A stretch of 64,000 bases of DNA, taken from the NCBI GenBank assembly GCA_963799925.1, contig CAWCYZ010000001.1, positions 186,001-250,000 on the forward strand, written 5' to 3'. Below are positions 41,020 through 49,625 of this stretch, one piece after another. The notes below the pieces were generated by a model that had not been told where the DNA came from, ran no database searches, and was given only the letters and a program-made list of their open reading frames with translations. Source of the stretch: DATBQN01 sp963799925. Its GTDB lineage: Bacteria > Acidobacteriota > Thermoanaerobaculia > Multivoradales > UBA5704. The translations under genes were made by a program, and so were the position numbers. How positions within the stretch are numbered: the first letter of the stretch is position 1; every line of letters begins with the position of its first letter.

Positions 41020-41904
41020 TCAGACTGCGATGCCGACCGGAGCCGAGGCATGCTCCTCGTGGGCGGCTGACGCCACGAGCCGCTCCGCCTCATCGAGGAC
41101 GAGCGTGATGCAGGTACAGGTGCGATCCAAGAGCTCGGTACACACGCCGACGAGGTTCCTCTTCTCCTTCTCCGCGATGCGCCGGAGGTAGTCGTAGGCG
41201 CCGCCCCGGTCGGACTCTCTCGTATAGCCCAAGGCTTCGAGCAGGATGGCTCCGCCGAACTCGGCGACCACCTCCGCATCGAGGGACTTTGAGAGCCGGT
41301 TCCCGAGGCGGTCATCGGCGGCGTGCAGCAGTTCGTGCGCCCAAGTCGAAAGGTTCTCGACGCCGAGGGCAATCCCGCGGCCCGGAGAGAAGTACCCGAG
41401 GCGGTCGGGCGCATCTTCGTGAGCGTAGAGGGAGACCGCGAGGCCCCAGCTCCGGGCGACCTCGACCAAGGGCAGGCGATCGATGAACACTCCCTCGCTT
41501 TCGGTGCCCGGAAGCGGATCGCCCTCGGTCTGCAAGAACCCGAAGACCGGGATCGCCAGGTAGCCGACTCTCAGGGGATCGCCTTCTCTCACGCCCCGCT
41601 CCTCGTCAGCCTCCTTGGCCTTCACGACCCGCGGGGCGAGGATATGGAAGGCATGCTCGCCCTTCTTCACCCGCCGGCCGAGCGCTTGCCACTGACGAAA
41701 GCCCGCGGCATAGACGTGGCCCTTGCGGATGGCAATGAGGCGATTGGTCCAGGTCCACAGCCTTGAAGGCACCTCGACCTTGCGATGGATGAAGAGCTGC
41801 GCGAGTGCTCGGGGAAGTTCCCCGGACTCGAAGGCGGTGAGGATGTCGCGTCCAATAGCGGTCACCCGCTCGCGCGCGACGGCGCGAGCGTCTTCGGTCG
41901 CCAT
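41020..41904 (-). CDS. ardC: ArdC-like antirestriction protein
   Basis: 294 residues. The N-terminal ArdC ssDNA-binding domain (about 10-110) shows FRQWQALGRRVKKGEHAFHIL, and the C-terminal zincin-type metallopeptidase domain carries AHELLHAADDR (HExxH form HELLH) and a downstream Glu in VVAEFGGAILLEALGY. ArdC proteins protect incoming plasmid DNA from restriction during transfer, which fits a mobile element. AAAGGAGG lies directly upstream of the ATG. It is 48 bp downstream of a small zinc-ribbon gene, probably in one operon. Confidence 0.85.
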   Translation of the reverse strand: MATEDARAVARERVTAIGRDILTAFESGELPRALAQLFIHRKVEVPSRLWTWTNRLIAIRKGHVYAAGFRQWQALGRRVKKGEHAFHILAPRVVKAKEADEERGVREGDPLRVGYLAIPVFGFLQTEGDPLPGTESEGVFIDRLPLVEVARSWGLAVSLYAHEDAPDRLGYFSPGRGIALGVENLSTWAHELLHAADDRLGNRLSKSLDAEVVAEFGGAILLEALGYTRESDRGGAYDYLRRIAEKEKRNLVGVCTELLDRTCTCITLVLDEAERLVASAAHEEHASAPVGIAV

Positions 41905-41952
41905 AGCGACCTCCTTTCTGTTTGACGTTCGGAGGAGGAACTGCGGAAGGGG

Positions 41953-42195
41953 CTAGAGAATGCCGGCGAGGACGAGGCCGCTTCTGACGCTTGGGGTGTC
42001 GCACTCCGCGCACCACCCCTCGCGCTGGTCGGGCTCCGCCTCGATCGTGTAGTCGCAGTCCCGGTTCATGCAGATGCCGGGCACCACGCTATCGAGGGCG
42101 AATGCCTCGATAAACTCGCAGACGCTCATGTCCCATTGGCGGGCGAGTTCATCGAGCTTCGAGGCTTTGTAATTCACTGCGGCAGGCGTGGGCAT
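41953..42195 (-). CDS. Small zinc-ribbon protein
   Basis: 80 residues from ATG 42195 (AAGGAG upstream). The N-half is helical (SKLDELARQWDMSVCEFIEAFALD) and the C-half has four Cys as CMNRDC and CAEC, a zinc ribbon. I recall similar small proteins on plasmids and integrative elements, often near ArdC or primase genes; no function is established. Confidence 0.65.
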   Translation of the reverse strand: MPTPAAVNYKASKLDELARQWDMSVCEFIEAFALDSVVPGICMNRDCDYTIEAEPDQREGWCAECDTPSVRSGLVLAGIL

Positions 42196-42264
42196 TTCGT
42201 CTCCTTTCCTTCGGGGTTTCTTTTGTCGAGGGACTGCCCCTGAGACTACGGGCGAGTGCGAAAC

Positions 42265-42677
42265 GACAAAAGGCGCCACGAAGTGCCGCCTTCAAAGGTC
42301 CGCTACCGCGTGGCCCGATCGATCACCAGGAAACCACCGGAGATCTTACGCGCCGAGTCTCACGACTCGCGGGCGTATACATACGCCCGTACAAACAAGG
42401 TTTGTAGGGGCACCGCCCGAGGCGGACCGCCGAATCCCCATACGGGGCTTCAAGGGACGGGCTCCCCACCGCTGTCAGGCTGCGCCCGACCCGCGTGGTT
42501 TCCTGACGGCAATGGATCGAGGTCTTTCCCTATCGGTCGGCCCTTCGATCAAACCACGCGGGTCGGGCGCACCGGCCTCGAAACTCGGCCTGCTGACTAG
42601 CGGTGGGGGACTGGCCGACGAAGGGCCGGCGCCCGAGCGCCGACTAGCATTGAAGGCGGCGGAGACCTCCGCCTTTT
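42265..42677. ncRNA. Highly structured non-coding region; candidate ncRNA or transfer/replication origin
   Basis: A 410-bp non-coding block full of consecutive hairpins: CGAGTC-TCAC-GACTCG (42354-42369), CGGGCGTAT-AC-ATACGCCCG (about 42370-42389), ACAAAC-AAG-GTTTGT (about 42391-42405), CCGCC-CGA-GGCGG (about 42414-42426), a 21-bp perfect inverted repeat (42481-42501 with 42551-42571), and CGGCGC-CCGA-GCGCCG (about 42627-42642). Terminator-like hairpins bound both ends: AAGGCG..CGCCTT with a minus-strand T-run (42269-42292), and GGCGGAG-AC-CTCCGCC plus TTTT on the plus strand (about 42658-42677). No reading frame here looks real. Could be a large structured RNA, an oriT or a single-strand origin. 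Confidence 0.45.
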
Positions 42678-42860
42678 CTACTTGGAAACCACGCGCCACA
42701 CTGCTTCTCGCGCCCGCCTCTCCTGCCGCGCCCGCCGGGTCACCAAATCCTTGTGCGGGCGTAACCGCGATGCCCGCCAGAGTCGGCCGGCGGTTCCTCG
42801 CGTCCGCAGGACCTCGGCTCCGGACGTGGAGTGGGAAGAGAGGCTCGGGCGCTTTTTCCC

Positions 42861-44162
42861 ATGGACCAGACCCCTATCGCCATCGGCACCCGTACGTTTT
42901 GGGTTTCAGACGAGCCGAAGCTTGTTTTGCTCCATCCCGAGGACCGGACGCAGCACCTCTATATCGTGGGGAAGACGGGGCTCGGCAAGAGCACCCTCCT
43001 TCGGAACCTCATCCTCCAAGACCTCTACGCCGGCCGCGGGGTGGGGCTCCTCGATCCGCACGGCGACCTGGCCCGCGACGTGTTGGACGCGATCCCGCGC
43101 GGACGCACGAACGACGTGCTCTATTTCAACCCCGCGGACCTCTCGCGCCCGGTGGGCTTGAATCTCCTGCCCAAGGTGCCGCGCGACGAGGAACATCTCG
43201 TCGTGGCCGGCGTGCTCTCGGCCTTCCGCGGAATCTGGGGCTCGAGCTGGGGGCCGCGTCTCGAATACATCCTGGGGCATGCCCTCGCGGCGCTCCAGGA
43301 CCACGGCCATCTCACGATACTCGCCCTGCCGCGCCTTCTCTCCGACGACGCCTTCCGGGAGCGCCTCACGGCGAAGATCTCCGATCCGGTAGTGCGCGCC
43401 TTCTGGCAGGAGGAGTACGCCCGCTACGAAAGGCGCTTCCGACTCGAAGCCATCGCCCCGATCCAGAACAAGGTCGGACGGCTCCTTGCCAATGCTCCCA
43501 TGCGGAACCTCTTAGGCCAGGCGGGTACCCGGTTCGACGCCGGCTTCCTCATGGGCCGCGAGCGGATCATGATCGCCGACCTCGCAAAGGGTGTGATGGG
43601 CGACGACCACGCCCGTCTCCTCGGGGCGCTCCTCCTCTCGCAGTTCCAATGGGCGGCAATGCGGAGGGCGGCGCTGCCGGATGCCGCCCGCACCCCCTTC
43701 TATCTATATATAGACGAGTTCCAGAGCTTCGCGACCGAGGCGCTAACTTCGATCCTCGCCGAGGCGAGGAAATACGGCCTTTCGCTCGTCCTCGCGCACC
43801 AATACCTTGACCAGCTCACGGACGAGATCCGGCAAAGCGTCTTCGGCAATGCCGGGAACCTGATCGCCTTCCGGGTGGGCCAGAGGGACGCGCGGATCTT
43901 GGAGGACGAGCTCGGCGGCGACGTGAAGATGGGCAACCTCGTCTCCCTAGAGAAGTACGCGTTCTACGCCCGGCTCCTGGACCAGGGCCGGATGCGCGAG
44001 CCCTTTCGGGGGCGCACACTCTCTCCGCTACAGGGCATGGTGACCGGCCGGCGCGAGGCGGTCATCCGCCACTCCCGCGAGCGCTACGGCCGGCCGCGGG
44101 AGGAGGTGGAACGGAAGATCGCACGATGGCTCCGCACCAAGTCACTATTTGATAGCTGGTAG
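42861..44162 (+). CDS. HerA/VirD4-like conjugative coupling ATPase
   Basis: 433 residues from ATG 42861 (a GTG at 42831 is also possible). Walker A is YIVGKTGLGKSTLLRNL, followed by GLLDPHGDLARDVLDAIP; Walker B is FYLYIDEFQSFATEALTSIL, then YGLSLVLAHQYLDQL and IAFRVGQRDARIL, all typical of DUF87/TraG-like DNA-pumping ATPases. It ends REAVIRHSRERYGRPREEVERKI without the nuclease-like domain of the first ATPase. It probably energises DNA transfer or processing. No clear Shine-Dalgarno is visible. Confidence 0.8.
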   Translation: MDQTPIAIGTRTFWVSDEPKLVLLHPEDRTQHLYIVGKTGLGKSTLLRNLILQDLYAGRGVGLLDPHGDLARDVLDAIPRGRTNDVLYFNPADLSRPVGLNLLPKVPRDEEHLVVAGVLSAFRGIWGSSWGPRLEYILGHALAALQDHGHLTILALPRLLSDDAFRERLTAKISDPVVRAFWQEEYARYERRFRLEAIAPIQNKVGRLLANAPMRNLLGQAGTRFDAGFLMGRERIMIADLAKGVMGDDHARLLGALLLSQFQWAAMRRAALPDAARTPFYLYIDEFQSFATEALTSILAEARKYGLSLVLAHQYLDQLTDEIRQSVFGNAGNLIAFRVGQRDARILEDELGGDVKMGNLVSLEKYAFYARLLDQGRMREPFRGRTLSPLQGMVTGRREAVIRHSRERYGRPREEVERKIARWLRTKSLFDSW

Positions 44163-44187
44163 CCGAAAACTTCGCGGAAAGAGTGGG

Positions 44188-44814
44188 TTAGCGATCCAAC
44201 ACCTCGGAAAAATCTTTCCGCGCCTTAACGCTTTTCCATGCCATCCGAAGGACAAATGAAAAAACAGCTACACTGGCCAGGAAGACGAGAATCGGCATTA
44301 TAGCGCTTCGATTCCAAGCGACAAACCATGACGCTCTCAATGGAGCAAAAAATAGCGGTCCGCGGAAGAACAGTGCGAGATTTACTCCCACGGGAATGAG
44401 AGAAACCGCGAGAGGCGCGTAGTCCCACAACGAAGCAGCAAGCCCTCGGTTGCCATTTAAAAAGCGCTCATAGCGCCAGAACGGATTATTGCCAACGAGC
44501 GCTACCACCAAGGGCCGAAGATGGCATTCCACATACTTCACGTTATTATATGTCTCAAAGAGAGCCTTGTAATATTGGAGCATTACAAGCTGCGCCACCA
44601 GATCACTTATGGAGACCAGGAGCGGCTTGGACACCTGGGGATGGTTCTTGTTGATCTCCGCCAAGAAGCCCCAGGAAATCACCAAGATCGGCCAGAGCGC
44701 TATTTGGAATGCAAGCCAGTAATTATTACGAGTTTGTAGTGTCTCATACTCGACAAGATGAAGCTGCATGAGCCGCTCGCTTTGATCTGGGTCCGCCATA
44801 ATGTCTTTAGCCAT
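44188..44814 (-). CDS. Uncharacterised four-TM membrane protein
   Basis: 208 residues from ATG 44814 (GGGAG upstream). Four likely TM helices: YWLAFQIALWPILVISWGFLA, a weaker second one, YAPLAVSLIPVGVNLALFF and IMPILVFLASVAVFSFVL. The N-terminus is acidic and cytoplasmic-looking. It is convergent with the ATPase and divergent from the replication-relaxation gene. No family recognised. Confidence 0.55.
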   Translation of the reverse strand: MAKDIMADPDQSERLMQLHLVEYETLQTRNNYWLAFQIALWPILVISWGFLAEINKNHPQVSKPLLVSISDLVAQLVMLQYYKALFETYNNVKYVECHLRPLVVALVGNNPFWRYERFLNGNRGLAASLWDYAPLAVSLIPVGVNLALFFRGPLFFAPLRASWFVAWNRSAIMPILVFLASVAVFSFVLRMAWKSVKARKDFSEVLDR

Positions 44815-44907
44815 ATTTCTCCCTCGTCTTTCTAGCTCGGAGTCCTGGGTGACAGGTCCGCAATCGTCGCCGCCTACCAGAGACTCAGCGGAGCCGCGTA
44901 ACATGAG

Positions 44908-45975
44908 ATGGTGTCACATCAACCAATTCGCCGGCCTCGCTTCGAGCGCGCGCCGATTCGTCCCATAGTGCTCACGCCGCGTGATCTTCAGATCCTCCAT
45001 GCCGTTTATCGCCACCGGCTCCTGCGCTCCACGCATCTCATAGCGCTTGGAGATGATAGCCGGCAGGCCACCCTCCGGCGCTTGCAGCTCCTTTTCCACC
45101 ATGGCTACCTCGACCGGCCGCCCATGCAGCTCGACTGGTACGTCCGCGGTTCCGAGCCACTAGTCTATGGCTTGGGGAAGCGCGGCGCCGAGGCACTCGC
45201 CGCCGCGGGCGAGGTGAAGGCCGGCGCTCTCCAGTCGGAGACGAAGAACCGCGATCTCTCCCGCCTCTTTCTTCGCCATACCCTCGCGGTCGCCGACGTC
45301 ATGGTGGCCTTCGAGGTCGCCTGCCGCGGCCGGGCAGGGGTGACGCTCATCCAGCCGGAGGAGGTGCTCGCCGGAGCGCCGGAAGCGGCCCGCTGGCGGC
45401 GCCTGCCCTGCCGTTGGCAGGTCGAGATCCGCCAGGGCGAGAAGCTCCACCGCCTCGGGGTCGAGCCAGATCAAATTTTCGGCCTCCGTTTCGCGGACAG
45501 ACCAGAGGGCAGGCGGGTTGCGTACTTCTTCCTCGAAGCCGACCGGGGCACGATGCCGGTCACGCGCAAGGGACTTCTACAGACCTCCTTCCTGCGTAAG
45601 CTCCTCGCCTATCAGGAGACGTGGCGGCAGGGACTCCATAAGACGCACCTCGGCATCCCGAACTTCCGCGTCCTCACTGTGACCACGAGCGAGGAGCGGA
45701 TACGGCATCTCGTCGCCGCATGCCGCACGCTTCGAGGCGGCGGCTCCCGCCTGTTCCTCTTCGCGGATCAGGGAGCGCTTGGCCGCGGGGACATTCTGGG
45801 CCACGAGTGGGTGAACGGGCGGGAGGAAGGGAGGCAGTTCATCGCGGAGGCTGAGCCGGCTCGTGTGCGTTATGATCTTGTCGTAGGTACGTCGTCAGCG
45901 GCAAGTATCTCCACAGGCCCGGAGACTCACGAGGTGCAAGATGAGGATTCTGAGAATCGCACTCTGCCAAGTTGA
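44908..45975 (+). CDS. Replication-relaxation family protein
   Basis: 355 residues. The N-terminal winged HTH (LTPRDLQILHAVYRHRLLRSTHLIAL..RRLQLLFHHGYLDRP) and the following VYGLGKRGAEALA match the replication-relaxation family (Pfam Rep_relax) of plasmids and integrative elements; the rest has an FLEADRGTMPV motif typical of the family. It is thought to act in initiation of replication or transfer, but biochemical evidence is thin. Its 3' end overlaps the nitrilase-STAND gene by 35 bp. Confidence 0.75.
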   Translation: MVSHQPIRRPRFERAPIRPIVLTPRDLQILHAVYRHRLLRSTHLIALGDDSRQATLRRLQLLFHHGYLDRPPMQLDWYVRGSEPLVYGLGKRGAEALAAAGEVKAGALQSETKNRDLSRLFLRHTLAVADVMVAFEVACRGRAGVTLIQPEEVLAGAPEAARWRRLPCRWQVEIRQGEKLHRLGVEPDQIFGLRFADRPEGRRVAYFFLEADRGTMPVTRKGLLQTSFLRKLLAYQETWRQGLHKTHLGIPNFRVLTVTTSEERIRHLVAACRTLRGGGSRLFLFADQGALGRGDILGHEWVNGREEGRQFIAEAEPARVRYDLVVGTSSAASISTGPETHEVQDEDSENRTLPS

Positions 45976-48900
45976 AACCCATCCGGCGCTCTATCTGGGG
46001 AATCATGCTTTTTTGGAAGAACCCTTTGTTCCGCTAGGGAAGCCCTCCTTAGCCCAACTAGGCACTAAAGGCATAGATGTCTCATCGTTGCAACAGATGT
46101 GCCTCGACAAGTACATAGCCTGGCATGAGCTTCGAGTGTTGTCGACTCTGAGGCATATCGAGACCATAAACCCAATTCCAGATATTGTCCTCTTCCCAGA
46201 GGGTGCTATCCCCTTGCAGCTATTACCCGGCATAAGCCATTGGTCTTCAACCACTGGCTCGACGATCCTTGCGGGCACCCACACTCCTCAACAGAATCCC
46301 TCCTCTCAAGAATGCTATAGGAGCCTTGGCCTAGACCGAAAAGACCTGAAGCAGCTATTCAAGTACCAGTCCTTGAATGTTCTTCCTCTAATAATAGCCG
46401 GGCGCACCAGACTCATACCCAAGAGATTACCCTCACCTTTCGAGATGTCGATTACTCTTAAGCCAACGCCCGCAGCACCATCACTCAAGCCATTTTCATC
46501 TGTCGCCCAAGGTCGATCTTTCGAGTTCTTGCCAGTGATATGCTCGGAGGCGTTACAACTCCCTAACATTCGACAGGCTTATGATATCGTTACCCTCGTT
46601 GCCTATGATCAAAGGCCAGGGCAATTCCGAAACTTTATCGAGACACAGGTAAGAAACAAAAAGCCGGTTGCGTTCTGTAACGATGGCGCTTTTGGCGGTA
46701 GTCTAGTTGCCGTTGCCATGGACAACCGAATGCCGAATTGGCTAAACGATGCATTACCTGATGGCCTGCCGATTGGCGATGCAATCCTCGTGGTCGACAT
46801 TGATCTTGATGTTACTGCTATCGAGGTCGGTACTGCGGTCCCCAGCATTTCTCATCGACTTGTTTCCCTCGCTTCGATAATTGGAGGGCACGATGAAATC
46901 CATACTGCGGCAGCTAAGCAGATTTCCGAAATAGCGTTATTGGATCAATCCTCCGCGCGCGCAAACAGCCTGAAGGACGTCCTGCGGATAAGCGGACTTA
47001 ACCGCTTACAACGCGTTAGGCTTGATTATCTCTTGAAGCAGGAAGAACGCGGACTTCCAACGCAGGAATTGTGGGAAGAATTAGGGCGAGACTGTATAAT
47101 ACCGGGATTAACTTCCTTGCGTGATCTAGAAGGACAAATGAGTGCTGCCTGTGCAAGGTCCCTCATGCCAATGCTAGGCTCACAGGTGGCACAGAAACCC
47201 GATGCAGCTAGCTTGTTCGTGAAACTTCTGGCAGAGTGTAACAACAAAGCAGGCAACAGAACCGCGGACGCCCTGCCTGATTATGAGGCGGCTTATAAGA
47301 TTGCGATTCTCAATCGCGACACCGAAATATCCGCAATTCACTCTTTCTTCGACCAGCCCACTCTGCTTGTGCTAGAAGTTACGGGGCTACGCGGCATAGG
47401 AAAGTCATCCACGCTGAAGAAAGCCGTCAGCCAATCGGGTATTACAGCAGTGTTGACTATCGAAATCAGCGAAACATCATCGGCAGACTATCTGCTGTAC
47501 TCCATCCTCCAGCGTGGCGGAGGGCAACCGAAACCTCCTTACGATAACCCCTTGGATGTTGCAAGAGGAGCGTCCATTAGAGCTGCACTCAAGACCATAC
47601 GTGTCCTAGTACTCGAACACGCACATTTGCTGCTAGACAAAGAGGCCTGGCGGGACGAACGTCTCCCAGCTTTGTTGGATAGCTTATTCGAGTCTGCCGA
47701 GATAGAGCGTACCAAGATAATAATAGAATCCCGACAAGAGCTGCCGTTGCCTTTGCGACATCCGGGCCTAAGGAGTCGTCTTCGTATTAAGGGTCTCAAT
47801 AAGGAAGCACGTAGGTTTGGCATCGCCCTCTTCGATACCCAACTCCGTCGACTCGACCTCCTCCCTAGCGTAGTTGGCGAACGGGAGAAGGAGGTGGTTG
47901 TAGAGAAGCTCGGCGGACACCCTGTCGCAATTGCGCTAGCCGCTGAAGTCTCCTATGACGAAGGCGTAGACTCCCTGATTCTTGCCTTGAAGGAGCGTCG
48001 CGGATTCTTCCTCCAATTTCTTGAAGATCTAGTCAGAGGACTGAGGTTAACGGATGAACAGCTAATGGTAATGCGACTTCTCTGTCTCGCGCGCTCTGGC
48101 GTTCCCCGCTCAGTAATGCTTGAATCTGTTTCATTCGCAGCAGGCCCAGCCATCCGCGCTCTTGTTGCGCTCAGTGCTGTAGAGGTAACTCAAGGCGGAT
48201 GGATAGAGATCGCGTCAGTGCTGCGGGAATACTTTGATCCCGCGGAGCTTGCCAGAGATGTTATTGCTGCATTTCATACGTCCGCGGCTCACGCACTGGC
48301 AAGATTAGCGAAGGATGTAGACGCCACAATAGATTTGGCTGTTGAGGCAGAATATCACGCCGGGCTTGCCGGAGTCGATGTCGGAATCTCAACTGGCTTA
48401 GTAGACGGTGCAATTGCTACGGCGCAGGCTTTCTATGAAAGACAGAGGTATGATGAAGCCTCCGCCATCCTGAGGCCTTTGATTGAAGCCAAAAGATCAC
48501 TCGACATATTGAGGCTCGGTGCTCAGGTCGAAGCTAGGCGAAATAATTTTGATGCGGCACTTTCTCTTGCTCGGGAGGTCTTCAAGCGCAATCCGCGCGA
48601 CACAGCGCTTCTTGCCGAGTTAGCGAAGATTACCCTAACCCAATTTCAAGAGAACGTAACTGAACAGCTGATCGCCATTGCTCGGGATGCCTCAGTCGAG
48701 GACGTGAGTATATTAATCACAGAGGGGCGTATGTATCTTCGGAGAGGTAACTTTGAAAGAGCCGAGGCAGTCTTTCGGCGCGCCAAGGAAATCACGGAGA
48801 AGAACCCTTGGCCGTTCTTCTACTTAGGAAGGACCTTACTTCGAGCCGGGCAACTTGATGAAGCTATAGACGTACTCCATGAAGGTGAAGAATTCTACTA

Positions 48901-49447
48901 TGAGGTCGAGGCTCGAGGGCGTGCTGCTCTGGATGCTATCCGAACCCAATTAGGACTGGCATATCTCCTTGACGACCGACTGGACCTTGCTGCTACCATT
49001 CTCGAATCCCTGCTCCAGCAGGAGAACCCAAACCCCGAGGCCATTCGTGCCTTTGCAGCCCTAGCTATTAAGCGTGATGGAATAAAGGAAGCTCACCAAG
49101 TTTTGCAGAGACTGCAAGCTGCGGGCATTAGGAATCGCACTGAAGAAGCGCAGTTCAGGCTTCTGTACGGCCTCTTCTATCTAGGAATCGGAGATCTAAA
49201 CAAGGCCAGCGCGGAATTTGCCAAAGCTCACGCTGCTGATAGAACGCATGTGTTCGTGATGATGAAATGGGCGCGTACACTTTTCGACCTGGCGGTTGCT
49301 CGTTTTGCGGAATCCGATGAGACATACAAAGTGTACGTCACTGATTGCGCGCGTCTAGTGAGAAAGATATTGGAATTCGACTCTGACAATCGAGAGGGGA
49401 TTAGTTTGATGCAAGGCTTGCGGAATAGATTTTCGGTTGAGCTTTAA
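45941..49447 (+). CDS. Nitrilase - STAND NTPase - TPR fusion protein, candidate defence protein
   Basis: 1168 residues. Residues 1-290 look like a carbon-nitrogen hydrolase: Glu87 in LFPEG, Lys161 in LIPKRLPSPFE and Cys201 in VICSEAL form the expected Glu-Lys-Cys triad, with the extra Glu168 also present. Residues about 455-830 form a STAND/NACHT-like P-loop ATPase: Walker A GLRGIGKSS (Lys488), a Walker B-like VLVLEHAHLLL, IIIESRQELPLPL (sensor region) and GLNKEARRFGIALF followed by LGGHPVAIALA (the GxP motif of NB-ARC/STAND proteins). Residues about 850-1165 are TPR-like repeats. The order effector-NTPase-sensor is that of Avs-like and NLR-like antiphage proteins. GAGGTG precedes the ATG. 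G+C is lower than in neighbours, so it was probably acquired separately. Confidence 0.8.
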   Translation: MRILRIALCQVETHPALYLGNHAFLEEPFVPLGKPSLAQLGTKGIDVSSLQQMCLDKYIAWHELRVLSTLRHIETINPIPDIVLFPEGAIPLQLLPGISHWSSTTGSTILAGTHTPQQNPSSQECYRSLGLDRKDLKQLFKYQSLNVLPLIIAGRTRLIPKRLPSPFEMSITLKPTPAAPSLKPFSSVAQGRSFEFLPVICSEALQLPNIRQAYDIVTLVAYDQRPGQFRNFIETQVRNKKPVAFCNDGAFGGSLVAVAMDNRMPNWLNDALPDGLPIGDAILVVDIDLDVTAIEVGTAVPSISHRLVSLASIIGGHDEIHTAAAKQISEIALLDQSSARANSLKDVLRISGLNRLQRVRLDYLLKQEERGLPTQELWEELGRDCIIPGLTSLRDLEGQMSAACARSLMPMLGSQVAQKPDAASLFVKLLAECNNKAGNRTADALPDYEAAYKIAILNRDTEISAIHSFFDQPTLLVLEVTGLRGIGKSSTLKKAVSQSGITAVLTIEISETSSADYLLYSILQRGGGQPKPPYDNPLDVARGASIRAALKTIRVLVLEHAHLLLDKEAWRDERLPALLDSLFESAEIERTKIIIESRQELPLPLRHPGLRSRLRIKGLNKEARRFGIALFDTQLRRLDLLPSVVGEREKEVVVEKLGGHPVAIALAAEVSYDEGVDSLILALKERRGFFLQFLEDLVRGLRLTDEQLMVMRLLCLARSGVPRSVMLESVSFAAGPAIRALVALSAVEVTQGGWIEIASVLREYFDPAELARDVIAAFHTSAAHALARLAKDVDATIDLAVEAEYHAGLAGVDVGISTGLVDGAIATAQAFYERQRYDEASAILRPLIEAKRSLDILRLGAQVEARRNNFDAALSLAREVFKRNPRDTALLAELAKITLTQFQENVTEQLIAIARDASVEDVSILITEGRMYLRRGNFERAEAVFRRAKEITEKNPWPFFYLGRTLLRAGQLDEAIDVLHEGEEFYYEVEARGRAALDAIRTQLGLAYLLDDRLDLAATILESLLQQENPNPEAIRAFAALAIKRDGIKEAHQVLQRLQAAGIRNRTEEAQFRLLYGLFYLGIGDLNKASAEFAKAHAADRTHVFVMMKWARTLFDLAVARFAESDETYKVYVTDCARLVRKILEFDSDNREGISLMQGLRNRFSVEL

Positions 49448-49600
49448 TCTAACGGTCACGCTCGGGCCTTGCCGCCTTGACTGCTCGTCGATCTCTTGCC
49501 CTGCGCGGCGCTCCTCCGTCAACTGGCGAATATTTTCAAGCTTCTCTCGGAGCTCAGGCTTCACCAAAAAGGTTCGAACGTCATGGAGAAAGGCCCGCTG
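49448..49600 (-). pseudogene. C-terminal remnant of a serine recombinase
   Basis: On the minus strand this stretch reads RAFLHDVRTFLVKPELREKL and on to ENIRQLTEERRAGQE, clearly related to the last 50 residues of the second recombinase at 51.2-52.8 kb (FLHEVRTFLAESESRKKLEN). Nothing else of the gene remains. The identity is moderate, so it is a separate, older recombinase rather than a recent copy. Confidence 0.7.
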
Positions 49601-49601
49601 T

Positions 49602-49625
49602 CAAGGCGGCGAATGGAGCCGCCTT
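49602..49625 (-). terminator. Terminator-like hairpin AAGGCGGC-GAATGGA-GCCGCCTT
   Basis: Perfect 8-bp stem directly after the stop of the receiver-Mrr gene; the stem sequence is shared by several other hairpins of the element. The T-run is weak. Confidence 0.5.

Noticed and set aside
42188..43810. A 540-residue plus-strand open frame through the structured region and into the ATPase gene
   Set aside because: It overlaps the ATPase in another frame and consists of low-complexity Pro/Arg sequence; the region is better read as structured non-coding DNA.
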